Positions 22,363 through 33,836 of a stretch of DNA of 64,000 bases are shown here, one piece after another. Source of the stretch: Chrysaora quinquecirrha (Eukaryota > Cnidaria > Scyphozoa > Semaeostomeae > Pelagiidae); assembly GCA_014526335.1 (NCBI GenBank), contig JACTAT010000022.1, forward strand, positions 124,001-188,000. Reading direction: 5' to 3'. The position numbers were made by a program, and so were the translations under genes. Under the pieces are notes generated by a model that searched no databases, was not told where the DNA came from, and saw nothing but the letters and a program-made list of their open reading frames with translations. The first letter of the stretch is position 1. Every line of letters begins with the position of its first letter.

Positions 22363-25300
22363 CTAGGATAGAATGAAAGTAAAAACTAAAAAAGCGTATG
22401 ACTTATTCATGTCTAATTGCTCTTAAACAAATAGTACCTGGTTTTTAACCTCCAATTGAATATTCTAAGCATCAGCATTCACATACCTATTACTTTAAAT
22501 TGAGAAACATTGCGGGTAAGCTTAGGACCTATTTGTTGGTAATTTTCTGTTGTTGGCAGACTCTCCAAATTTTGAAAACGATAGACTAAGATAACAACGG
22601 TTAACAAGGATTAAGATTAAAATTAAGATTAAGATTGATTTAAATTAAGATTGATTAAGATTAAGATTAAGATCAAGATGAACATTAAGATTAAGTTTAA
22701 GATGAACATTAAGATTAAGAGCAAACTGAACATTAAGATTGAGCAAGTAAAGACACTTAAATTTGCAACCCCTTAGAGATGGTACTTACAAGGCGGTGCT
22801 CAGAGACGGGCAAGGGCTAGTACATATAGAAAACACAGCTGCCAAAAACGTAGACTGGTCGAACAATCCCGAACTAAACTAAACTCTGCCCATAGGACCT
22901 CCACATCTAAGGGACTGTACATTTAAGTGGCTGTACTTGCTCTTAATCTTAATCTTAATCTTGAACTTCATTTTGATAGCTATTAGCCTTTGTCTTGTCC
23001 CTGAAATTTGAACTTTAAGTTAATCTTAATCTTAATAATAATCGTAATCTTAATCTTAATCTTGAACTTCATCTTGATAGTTATTAGTCTTAGTCTTAGT
23101 CTTGAAATTTAAAATTTTAGTTAATCTTATTCTTAATAATAATCTTAATCTTAATTTTAATACTGAACTTCATCTCGATACCATTAGTCTTAGTCGTAAA
23201 ACTTAAGCTTTAAACTTGAAGTTAATCTTAATCTTAATCATAATCGTAATCTTAATCTTAAAACTAAAAATTTAAATCTGATCTTAAGTTTTAAGCTCAT
23301 CTTAATGTCAATTGCAACCTCAAACTCAGTTGTAAAATCAATCTCTTAACCTTTATCTTGATATTGATAGGAATAGCTGACGTACATGCTGTAGTGATAC
23401 CCTAGACCTACTACATGAGTCGTAGTTATGGCTACTCGATTGATTTGCTGGATAATAACAACAACATAAATTCAATGTGAGCAAAAGTTAGGGACTTGGG
23501 GAAGCAAGTCTTATGATACCCTATATGATCGAAGAAGAGCATCGCTTATCTAGCCTTGAAAGCTTTTACACAGAACAAGACTTAATTCACTCTAAAGGAG
23601 AAATGAAGTGAAGAGAGAAATGGAGAAGTCTGATAAGGGAGCCTGGAGCCTGTGACTTAGAAAACCTACCCTTGGTCAATAATGACATGACTTGGAGTAT
23701 CAGCGCCTGCATTAAACTTCTTCGTTGGCATCAAAACGCACCAATTTGGCACCATTCGGATTTTATACCTTTTCACAAGCGGAGCAGAAATTGCAACATG
23801 CATTCTTTCGTCTTTGTGAGTTAAATATACACTCTTTTTCTTTGGAAAGAGGCGGCCTCCTTTCGACGTGATTTGCATTGTCACACCACTCTTGTCAATG
23901 CGTTGGTGAATTCGAAATGCGCGTTTCACTTTGATGGCGTGCTCGCGTACACAGAAAAATGTGAGCATCGTGTGTTCAATGGCGCTATCTCGACTAATGA
24001 TAACTTCATTTGTGTAATTATAAACTGATCCAACACGCTTTAGTTTCGTGCCACAGGCAGTAAACGATGTGACAAAATAATAGTGTGTCTTGTTCTGGTA
24101 GCCTTGGCACCGTTGGTCGCTGAGCGATGACTCTTTAAACGCTTTCCTTGACATTATTGACTTCGGTATGGTAATCAACATGCCACTTTCCCCGCAGATA
24201 ATACGAGGTTTTCGCGCTTGCAAACGCGGCAACAAGGTGATTTCATGCTTCTCCCGAGCTCAACACCACAGCCAACTTCCAAACACTTCAATAACCGTTT
24301 TCTGACTTCTAGATTTGCTTTGCATGTCATTTTAAAGCAACCGGCAGTCCAGGACTCTCCGATTTGTTTTGGAACATAGCCTGTGTCAACTCCGTTGCAA
24401 ACAGCATCTAAGAAAAACAACTAAAACGTACTAAACGAGAAAGTGACAAACAAGCTATTTTTTAAGAACCTAGCTCAAGGTCTAGTTGCTAAAATTCCTT
24501 ATTATTAGACCTCTTTTGATTACATCGCAGTATCAAAACAGGCCTGGGTCGGCGCGACATTTTTCTGGAAGATGACGGCATCTTGAATAAAAAATCCTCT
24601 TCCATTTCAAAGACCTGTATTGCAGTCATTTAAGGGGAGATAGAGCAACGAATTTTGCTTCTAATTCATGTCTAAGTCCCAGTCCCAGTCCAGGATTCAG
24701 GTCCCAGGTTATCTGCTCAAGGAAGCATCTAATTAAGAATTTTCCTTTTCGTTAGTTGCTTGCATTTGCAATCTGAATGATTCCCGTGTTTCTGCAAATA
24801 TTTCCAACACTTATTTTCGCAGAATTCTTTGTTCTATTTGTGTAACATAATTTGTGAATTTGAAGGAAAATTTGCTGCATTTCCTCTCCTATCTACAATC
24901 CCGGTCGTTGCACGCAGAGACGATTCCCTTACTCAAGATTTCAGCCATCTTCCAGAAAAATGTCGCATCGACCCAGACCTCTTCGAAAAGGTCTATCAAA
25001 AGCTTGTACTGTTGACTCAGCAAAAAGGATTCATTTGCTCAGACTATACTGTCGAACTGTGCTTTATTGATATTGACCTCAACAGAAGCTACTTTTGAAA
25101 AGTTCTTAGTCGTAAGAGCTCAAATTTCCAAAAATGTAACCTTTTGCTATTTTTAACAATTCAAGTATACAGGTTTATCACAGTTCAACCAAATCCATTA
25201 CAATGAGTTTTAAATTGTTAAATTCTTCAGTATCCAACCCCCGCTCAAATGTGATATTCTAGACTTAACTTGTGTTGTTTTCTCCTGAAACGTCCTATTT

Positions 25301-26436
25301 TCGATACAGATATTTGGTTGTTGCTGTTGTTCAGAAAACGCCACATTGTGATAGCTTTATACGTATATAATAAATAATAACAAGGGTGAAGCTTTTCTGA
25401 ATAGCCTTGATACAACATTGTTTCGTTTTGCCTGAATTTCGGTGAATTTCGCGTTAAACGCCAACTTCTTTACATCAAAATGTTCCCCACCACCTAACCT
25501 GTCTACAGAGTACACTTGTTTTCACTTTCCTCAACTAAATCATTTAAAACAGGCACGAAAATATGTTTGTTTATCTGGCGGTTTGAAATCTGCCGAGCTC
25601 AGTCCTATCACTATGGCCAGATCAAAGCAACCGCCGTTCGAAAAATCGTGATGCTGTGTTCGAAAGATGTTCGAAAATTACGACATAGACCTCCTGGATT
25701 CCTTACGTTTCTTTTGTTTTGTAACTGTAGAAAATAATAAACCGGGGAGCACTGACGTGATTTTTTTATAAGGAACCTACATGTAGCTTTTTTTATAAGG
25801 CCCGAAAATTTAAAGAACTTATACTACTAAAGAGAAAATCATTAAGGAACTTTTGAATGTTGAATACTTTTATCATTGCAAATAATCAAGAATTAGAAAG
25901 CCGGTTCCATACATTTGCAGCCGAAAATCACATAAATCGTACGCTACGCATGTATCAAATGTTTCTTTTGAGTAGTCTCGAGCTTTGCTCACATGCAAAT
26001 GTCTCTCTTTTATTGTTAAGACCACTGTATGTGCAGTTAAAGTTAAGGAACTATTAAGGAACTTTTGGAACTACAATTGTCTCAAAAGAGGCCCAAAAAT
26101 AAGGAACTTTAAGAACTAGGCCTTGAGGTAGGTTCCTTATAAAAAAGCGTGTATTTGTTCACACATTCCAACAAGCGATGATTGATTGCCCAACCTCTTC
26201 TGTTTACACTGTAGCATCTCCCCACATCTGCCCCATATACTTCGAGGACCCCCACAAATTTCGCCTTTAGATCTTTTGCAAACCAAGCAACAGCCACACT
26301 CGTCTCTCGTCAGCTCGTCACAAGAATTACGGACTGGACATTTTATATTCGTGCAAGAACAGTCTCTTTGAAGCGGAGGTGAAATTCCAGCCCAGGCTAC
26401 GCCAGCAACCACCAACAACTCCAACAAGATGTACAT
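22176..26436 (-). CDS. Secreted IGFBP-VWC-ZP domain protein
   Basis: Three exons on the minus strand: 26436-26163, 24407-23670 and 22362-22176. The order is signal peptide, IGFBP N-terminal domain, VWC-like cysteine-rich domain, complete ZP domain, then a TAG stop at 22178-22176, about 400 residues in all. Intron phases agree (1, then 2). ZP domains polymerise extracellular matrices; IGFBP and VWC modules bind growth factors, so a matrix-bound ligand-binding role is a reasonable inference only. Odd points: an apparent one-base frame break near 24224 (A run), and no transmembrane or GPI tail after the ZP domain, unlike most ZP proteins. The exon-1 donor (T|GTGAAC) is weaker than the others. 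I do not recognise an orthologue. Confidence 0.78.
22598..23290. repeat. Two opposed ATTAAG hexamer arrays
   Basis: (ATTAAG)n at about 22610-22740 and its inverse (CTTAAT)n at about 22935-23280, separated by about 190 bp. In intron 2 of the IGFBP-VWC-ZP gene. Confidence 0.8.
23670..24407 (-). CDS. Exon 2: VWC-like and ZP-N domains
   Basis: Starts after a TTTTTCTTAG acceptor with AVCNGVDTGYVPKQIGESW and a CxxxC...CxxxxCG...CCRVC pattern like a VWC domain. After the frame break it reads IICGESGMLITIPKSI and FVTSFTACGTKL, NEVIISRD and LTFFCVREHAIKVKRAF, the ZP-N cysteine pattern, then the start of ZP-C (VPNWCVLMPTKKF). Ends IIDQG in phase 2 before GTAGGT. Confidence 0.8.
24530..24995. mobile_element. 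MITE family E
   Basis: CTGGGTCGGCGCGACATTTT at the left, inverse at the right (about 24950-24990). Accounts for the apparent reading frame at 24829-25098. Confidence 0.68.
25754..26151. mobile_element. MITE family A (TATAAGGAACC ends)
   Basis: About 400 bp, ends near TTTTTTATAAGGAACC, subterminal TTAAGGAACTTTTGG and CAAAAGAGG. Its right end lies 11 bp from the splice donor of exon 1 of the IGFBP-VWC-ZP gene. Confidence 0.72.
26163..26436 (-). CDS. Exon 1: signal peptide and IGFBP domain
   Basis: ATG at 26436 starts MYILLELLVVAGVAWAG, a signal peptide with predicted cleavage around residues 16-17. Then come 12 cysteines, including DECGCCLVCKRSKGEICGG, equivalent to the IGFBP hallmark GCGCCxxC, and CGEMLQCKQ. 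A longer upstream frame to 26598 exists, but the hydrophobic start at 26436 is preferred. It ends in phase 1. Confidence 0.8.
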
Positions 26437-26777
26437 CGTTGTACAGTTACACAAATTTACCCCAAACTGGGATTCGTGCGCAAAAAGACAACAGATAAAT
26501 TTGTCCAGAAACGACCTGTTTACAGCGAGTTTCTGGAACACAATAAAACGTTTTGATATTTCATGGTCCGACTCCCGCAGTGAGCAGAATATTTTCATAT
26601 TGACTGTAAATAGATCCTTGATATTGACTGACAGTAAATTTTAAATAAAACACCCTTAAAGGGTTGAATGTTAATTCCTAAATTCTAATCGGACAGAGAA
26701 AACAACCGGACAAATATGATTCATTTCCCGGACTATTTCGAATCCATAAAAGCTTAAATACACCTCAGATTATTAAC

Positions 26778-27080
26778 GTCAGAAACGAAACAATTGAAAA
26801 AGGCGGAATTTATACCCAGACGCGGGTTGAAAAGCACCAATGGCATTGGTGCAATCACCAATCAAACACCAATCAGCTTGCGGAATACGGCGGGAAGACG
26901 ACAAATAGGATCAATTGAAGAGCCCAAGCGAGAAAACGAACTCTTTCTGTCTACACAGAAAGGGCCGTTTGATTTTGAAGCGGACAGATTCCAAACTCCT
27001 AAATGAAAAACGAAAACCTTGCTTGTCAATGATTTTAAAACAATTCTCGCTGTAATTTTCAGCACCATATGGGTTGTCCA
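26778..27080. repeat. Dispersed repeat (GTCAGAAAC), copy
   Basis: AACGTCAGAAACGAAACAAT, TTTATACCCAGACGCGGG and CACCAATCAGC match 17516-17700 in order. Confidence 0.55.
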
Positions 27081-27480
27081 TAAGTGTTGTTATATGGCAA
27101 ACTTGTGAACTGATCTTAGAACTTTTGGAGCACTAAAAACTAACACTGGATTGGCAGTAGTGAAGTACTTAGTAATGGCATTTTTTACTTGTAGTTTGAA
27201 TTGCCTTTGCAAGGCATTATTAGATAAACAGGGCACTTTTGTCTATGCCAGAATCATGTTCAAGGCTAGGTTTTTCTTGTTCCTTTGACCCGCAGTCATC
27301 TGCTTTTTCATACAACATTCACTAGCATCTTGATTCATTAGCCCATTATCAGTCACATTTTTAGGCATCTTAATTATTAATAGAAAGGCAAAGTGAAAAA
27401 AAATTTTAGAACTTCTCAATTTATTCTTCATTTTCTGAAAGAGCATAAAAAATAATGCAAAAATGTGGAAAATATTACAT

Positions 27481-27605
27481 ATGGCCATCCAAAGAAATAC
27501 ATTTCCATGGGGAATCACTGTATTTTTGCTCTGGTTCTTTAAGTTTAGAGCCGGGTGCAAAAATACAGTGATTTGCCAATGAAATATATTTCTTTGAATG
27601 GCCAT
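27481..27605. repeat. 125-bp hairpin
   Basis: ATGGCCATCCAAAGAAATAC and CACTGTATTTTTGC pair with inverse copies at 27563-27605, leaving a loop of about 27 nt. Either a tiny MITE or a precursor-RNA-like hairpin. Confidence 0.6.
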
Positions 27606-28133
27606 ATCTCAGCCAATGTTTTATGTATCTGACTGATTTTGCACATTTTAGCATTATTTTACATTTAGGCAGGGAAATATCTGTAACCATCTAGCAAACT
27701 GCCTAATCACAAATTTTCCACTTGATCTGAGTTTAATTTGACAAGGCGGATCGAAAGCCGTTTGGCGCTTTTTTGGGCGTGGTCTCTAAGTCACGTGATC
27801 GATGACGTCATTTTTACCGGTTCGAAAAAATCAAAAATCGACATTTCCTCTTTTCGATGGTACCATTCGATAGGAAATGGAACGCCGAGAAAAATATTCT
27901 AAAAGGCCTTGGCTATCAGACGCACGGTTTATGAATTAAATGCTGTAGAAGGTGCCGCAGCGATTGAGTTCTGATGCGAGAAAATAATGGGTCAAAGCAC
28001 TAAAGTTTTGAGCCATAATAACAGCATCAAATTATAACATTAAGAACATTTAACAGCAACAGAATAATGCAATAGAATGAATTTAAGTCATGCCGGGTTA
28101 ATGTTTAGAACTTTTATATGATGAACCTTGCCT

Positions 28134-28430
28134 TCAAAAGAACCAATCGTCGTCAGAATCGTCACTGGAATGAAAGTCGGATACTTCCGATTCGCTTTCA
28201 TTATCAGTCATAGCTTCAGTTTGTAGTTTATCGGTTGCAGAGTCGTCCTGCATGCATTTTATTTTATCAACATCGTCATTACCCTCATTGGTATCTCTTA
28301 AACATTCACACAGAACAATTGGTTTGGGTCTCTTTCTCGCATTCCTTTTCTTTCTCCTTTTCGGGCTCGGCGAACCCTCACCTTTGGATGCTTCAGAAAC
28401 TTGTGGGTAAGCTTTCCTATTTCTTGTCAT
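28134..28430 (-). CDS. Transposon ORF in left arm, 98 residues
   Basis: Starts MTRNRKAYPQVSEASKGEG, has a basic patch PSPKRRKKRNARKRPKP (nuclear-localisation-like) and an acidic end FHSSDDSDDDWFF. Function unknown; possibly an N-terminal transposase exon. Confidence 0.5.
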   Translation of the reverse strand: MTRNRKAYPQVSEASKGEGSPSPKRRKKRNARKRPKPIVLCECLRDTNEGNDDVDKIKCMQDDSATDKLQTEAMTDNESESEVSDFHSSDDSDDDWFF

Positions 28431-30653
28431 TCTGCTTGCAAATAAGCCAATGAGGCATCAGAAAATCTTGCTCTTCATTCCTTTTTCATCCTTCTTCTTC
28501 GTCATATTGATGGTATTTCCATATTTCCATCAAATGACATCTGTACCAGCATTGTGCTTAAAAATGAGTGTAAGCTTTCCTATTTCTCGTCCTTTCTGCT
28601 TGAAAATAAGGTGGTAACTGCCTTCAAGTAAAGCAACCTTCAAGCTGAGCCGCATCTGAAAAGCAGAGCATTTGCATTGGCCATCCTGTGCAAAAATAGG
28701 CATTGCGGATTGATCGCGCACCCTTGCGCGCCAGCAGCAATGACGTTTTCTCATCGCAATGCCTGGTTTTGCACACATCCCAATCATGCCAAGTACTGCT
28801 GTAACCAACACATTTACTTGCAAGAAATAAAAACTGAGGAGCATCCTGCATATCTAGACTTAATGGAAAAGGTTTTTGGTGCGAGTCTGACAGGATATGA
28901 ATTCACAAACATACGCGGGGACCTTGTTTACCAAGCTCTTCAACAAAGAATTTAAGGGAAAAGCAGGCCCATTTTGAGCAGGATCCAGCACCAATATAGA
29001 TTGCATAGATGCAGTTAATACATTGGTAAAAACAAAACACATTCATATTCTGCTTAAGTCTAATATGAGAAGGTAACTGCAGCTTAAGACCTCTTCAGGA
29101 CACAAGGAAATGGTGCAAAAAGACAAAGGCACACTGATCGTGTCGAAAAATTGAAATTGAAAATGGATGGATATGTATTAGATCTATAGATATAATGGAT
29201 AGATCCAGTTGAACAGATCGGACTGGAAATTTATGAAGATGTTTCTAAAGACATGCACATTGCTCGAAGCATCGTTTTTGTCATCCTTTTGAGATGAGGA
29301 TGATTTTCCAAAAGAAGACTGCCAGACATTTGGAACAATCGTAACAAATATAAGCATGGAAGAAGTTTTGAAGAATTCCGGTTGGCGAAGTTCCAGTTGT
29401 GGATTGCAACGACAGCAGGCATTCTGCGTCAATGTGAAAGGCCATGTCACTGCGGTCCCTTGAAGCCAAAATTACAAACAGATAAAGGACTGGCAATCTT
29501 CTCCGGATTTCGCAACAACCGAAAGGTTTAATGCCAGCAATTGTTGCAATGATAAAAGAAAATTACATGTCGAGTAGCATTACAGATGGTACCAGGAGAA
29601 AATGTGGTAATGCTGGTTGTCGGGGAATCTCCTATGCACCTAGGAATCGGCCTAGGATTATCATTGCTATCTTGTTGTTGTTGCTGTTGTTGTTTTGATT
29701 TATTGTACTTTTACTAGTAAATTTTGTAATTTTTACGTGCATACCAAATATGGTGAATCGCTGACAATCATAGCGGGAAATTGAACCCAGTATGATACTG
29801 GGACGTAACTAATCTGGAGTGTTCGTTCGTTCTTTTTTTACTTCTGATTGTGATAGATTGGTTTTTGTTATGTTCATATACAATATCTTAAAGGTTATAT
29901 AGATCGTTTTCTTCTGTCTGTTGTACTGCCAAGAGCTGGAAAGAGAGACTTGGTCTCAATACTTGCATTGCGGTGCCGGTAAGCTGTTCATTGCCACATG
30001 CTTGGTGCAAGGTGCACAGTGGCAGGAGTTTTTATATTTGCATAATAATAAAGACAAGCAGCAATTCATCAAGCTACTTTTCAATCTTTATAAGCAGAAT
30101 CTTCATTTGCCTTCTATAATTATATCAGCGTTTCAGACATGAGGTAAACAGAAATGATGTTACAGCAATGTTCTGATGCAATCATCAAGAGGCTGACACA
30201 CGTCTTGTCATTCACGCAATATTAGCAGAAAAAAAAGATCTAGTTGTTGCAAAGTTTGCAGTTTTTTCTTCTACTCGTGGCATCGGTATCTGTCGCTCTT
30301 CAGATTAAGCACAACTGGAATGGGGAAACGAAAGAAAACTGAAATTGATGGATGTAGAGAATAAAAAAGAGTTTATTAGAGTGACTATGTAGCTACAACG
30401 GAAAAAAAGATGTCATATGTAGAGACAAGAATACGCATTTATTAAGAAATGAAAACAAAGACGTCGTCGAGAATTCCTCCTGATCCCGATTCAGTGCTGC
30501 AAGCAATTTCCCGTTCTCATTTTCAAGCACATTGCTGGTACAGATGTCATTTGATGGAAATATGGAAATACCATCAATATGACGAAGAAGAAGGATGAAA
30601 AAGGAATGAAGAGCAAGATTTTCTGATGCCTTATTGGCTTATTTGCAAGCAGA

Positions 30654-30950
30654 ATGACAAGAAATAGGAAAGCTTACCCACAAGTTTCTGAAGCATCCAA
30701 AAGTGAGGATTCGCCGAGCCCGAAAAGGAGAAAGAAAAGGAATGCGAGAGAGAGACCCAAACCAATTGTTCTGTGTGAATGTTTAAGAGATACCAGTGAG
30801 GGTAATGACGATGTTGATAAAATAAAATGCATGCAGGACGACTCTGCAACCGATAAACTACAAACTGAAGCTATGACTGATAATGAAAGCGAATCGGAAG
30901 TATCCGACTTTCATTCCAGTGACGATTCTGACGACGATTGGTTCTTTTGA
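30654..30950 (+). CDS. Transposon ORF in right arm, 98 residues
   Basis: The inverted twin of the left-arm ORF with four amino-acid differences. Both remain open, which suggests recent duplication, arm conversion or selection. Confidence 0.5.
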   Translation: MTRNRKAYPQVSEASKSEDSPSPKRRKKRNARERPKPIVLCECLRDTSEGNDDVDKIKCMQDDSATDKLQTEAMTDNESESEVSDFHSSDDSDDDWFF

Positions 30951-32431
30951 AGGCAAGGTTCACCATATAAAAGTTCTAAACACTAACCCGACATGACTTA
31001 AAATTCATTCTATTGCATTATTCTGTTGCTGTTTAATGTTCTTAATGTTATAATTTGATGCTGTTATTATAGCTCAAAATTTTAGTGCTTTGACCCATTA
31101 TTTTCTCGCATCAGAACTCAATCGCTTCGGCACCTTCTACAGCATTTAATTCATAAACCGTGCGTCTGATAGCCAAGGCCTTTTAGAATATTTTTCTCGG
31201 CGTTCCATTTCCTATCGAATGGTACTATTGAAATGAGGAAATGTCGATTTTTGATTTTTTCGAACCGGTAAAAATGACGTCATCGATCACGTGACTTAGA
31301 GACCACGCCCAAAAAAGCGCCAAACGGCTTTCGATCCGCCTTGTCAAATTAAACTCAGATCAAGTGGAAAATTTGTGATTAGGCAGTTTGCTAGATGGTT
31401 ACAGATATTTCCCTGCCTAATTATTTTGCATTAAGTAAGCAATCCTTTTGAACGGATTGTAGTATTTTTCGAGTGCTCAAAACTAACTGAGGGTTCAGGC
31501 CAATCTCCACTAGACGATTTCCACAACAATCGTCATAAAATTTCACTTTTAAAAAGTTCTTTCAATCTCACTTACTTTAGTTCCACGGACGAAAAAGACA
31601 ATAGAATCAAGCAAATGCAGCTCAAAGTTTAATAAAACTATGCAAAAGATATGCAAAATTCTATATTGCTATTGGTTGAACTGCTTGGCCAACAAAATCG
31701 TCTGACGAAAAGTAGTTCAACTGTGCATGTGTCATCCCGAATTTTACTGAAGATCAAGAAACTTAAAAATAAAACAACAGCTTTGGCGACAATTATCTGA
31801 TTTATAAATTGAAATTACTTATCGATTCAAGCTTGAAAACCAAAAAGAAATTGTAGCAGTTCTTTCAGCATCAGCATAGAAACTTTGGTTGTTCACTAAA
31901 ATAGAGATGGAAAATGATTTAGTTAAAACTGATTGCAATAAACAGCAGAATCATTTTTGGGCATACTTAAATCTTTTTCGTCTGATACTCCCCAGAGTAT
32001 GGATGTCAGAAACAGACTGAAACAATGAACTAAGGTGGAATTTATACCCAGATGCAGCTCAAAGGGTATAAATCCCACCTTAGTTCATTGATTGATTGAT
32101 CAATTTTTTAGTTTCTTATAAAAAATATGTGTACCACAAAAGATGGGATTTGAACCAGAACTGCATGACCAGATAGCCAATGACATTTCCACTAAGTTAA
32201 AGAGCGTAATGAAATCATCTATTAACTCTCAAAGTCCCCCCCCCATTTTTATGGTCCTGTCTAAAAGGCATTATCACACACCTTTACTGGAGACAGTTCT
32301 CCAGCAAATGTAGATATGCCAATAAGAAAAGATATCTGGTTTACTGATGCATTTTTCAAAGGTTTATCTCATGATCTCAAATAAAAAGTAAATTGTTGAA
32401 GAGGAAAGCAAACAATTTCTTGACCTCTAAT

Positions 32432-32854
32432 AGACCTTTTCAAAAAGATCTGGGTCGGGCACAACATTTTTCTGAAAAATGGTAGGCATATCAAGTCAGG
32501 GAATTCTCTCCACAGACAAAGACCAAAATTGCAGTCCCTTCAGAGTAAATAGTCCACATTCACAAATAATAGCAGAAAAAGACAGAAAGGGGAATCTGGG
32601 ACAGTAATGTTTAAAATATCTGCAGAAACTCAGGAAACAAGATGCAATTAACCAACAAAAAGGAAAATACTTAATTAAATTGATCCAAGACCAGATAAAA
32701 TGGGATTTGAATCCTTTCTTTCGTTTCATCTACCAGTTAATGCAAATTTGAAGCATAATTTTGGTCTTTGTCCATGGAGAGGATTCCCTTACTCGATACA
32801 TCTACCATTATCCAGAAAAATGTCGTGCCCGACCCAGGTCTCTTTGAAAAGTCT
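32432..32854. mobile_element. MITE family E (TGGGTCGGGC ends), 3' of TPT1 exon 3
   Basis: AGACCTTTTCAAAAAGATCT then CTGGGTCGGGCACAACATTT, inverted at the right end. 37 bp from the exon-3 donor. Confidence 0.7.
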
Positions 32855-32891
32855 CCCCTATTGCTTCAGGAAAAACAATGAACTGACTTAC

Positions 32892-33308
32892 GCATTTTTC
32901 TTCAACGACAGCATCCTTCCAGACATAAACATCAACCTTGCTGCCAATACTGCATTCTTCTGCATATTTGCACAAAACTATCACTCCATTTTCGTTTAGG
33001 CTCTCCCCAATGAAAAGACTGTAATCATCAAAATTTTCAATAAACTTCAGAACTGCTTTAGGCAAATTGCTTTTCAAGAAAGACGCTCTTTCTGGATTTT
33101 CTTTACCAACTCTCTCAAGAAGATTTTTTGAAAATGACTTGATGTGTTTCTTGAATTCAGACTTTTTCATGTCATAGTCGACCAGCCGATTTTGTAAGAC
33201 AACATTGATACCAGAGGTAGATGTGCTTTCATAGCCCTCTTCTGCCTCTTCTGCCGATGGATTTGCTCCAATGTCTATATTATTAGAGTCATCAGATTGT
33301 TTGACAAA
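32892..33308 (-). CDS. TPT1: TPT1 exon 3
   Basis: A 417-bp exon carrying the TCTP signature, helical hairpin and C-terminal core. It appears to combine what vertebrates split into several exons. Acceptor ATTTTATTAG, donor GTAAGT straight after the terminal KC. Confidence 0.92.
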
Positions 33309-33803
33309 CTAATAAAATATGATGAATAACAGTAAGGTACTAGGAAACTGGATTAATTTACACAAATTCATTCAGTTTTATATCAAGAATAAGTCTTAGA
33401 AAGATCACATTGCTTTTTTAATAAAAGAAACAAGTCTACAAGCAACCAAGCAAGCAGGCAAGCAAACAAGCAAGCGAAACAAACAGGCAAAACAAGCAAA
33501 CAAGCAAACAAGCAAACAAACAAGCAAACAAGGAAGCAACCAATCAAGCAGGAAACAAAGTAAGCAAGCAAATAACCAAGCAAACAAGCAAACAAGAAAG
33601 GGAGCAAGCAAGTAAGTAACCAACAAAAAAGTAAGCAAGCAAGCAACCAATCAAGGAGGCAAGAAAGTAAGCAACTTAGCTAGCAAGCAGGCAAGCAATC
33701 AAAGCAACCAAGCAAGAAAGGGAGCAAGCAAGCAAGCAAGCAAGCAAAGCAACCAACCAATCAAGCAGGCAAGCAAGCAAACAAGCAACCAAGCAAGAAA
33801 GGG

Positions 33804-33836
<33 letters not shown>

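Larger units (their letters stand above)
27668..31417. mobile_element. DNA transposon, about 0.9-kb inverted arms, degraded core
   Basis: Arms 27668-28563 and 30523-31417 are near-identical inverses. Ends are GGCAGGGAAATATCTGTAAC and inverse, flanked by TA. The core of about 1.96 kb has broken coding-like stretches on both strands, including HQEADTRLVIHAILAEKKDL near 30180. Superfamily not assigned. Confidence 0.8.

Noticed and set aside
22610..23280. Telomere-like hexamers
   Set aside because: The unit is ATTAAG, not TTAGGG, and it is interstitial and in both orientations.
24829..25098. 89-residue frame with SHLPEKCRIDPDLFEK
   Set aside because: Most of it is the inverted end of MITE family E; the same words occur inverted at 24545 and at 32808.
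26429..26644. Plus-strand 71-residue frame opposite the IGFBP exon
   Set aside because: Shadow of the minus-strand gene's start and 5' untranslated region.
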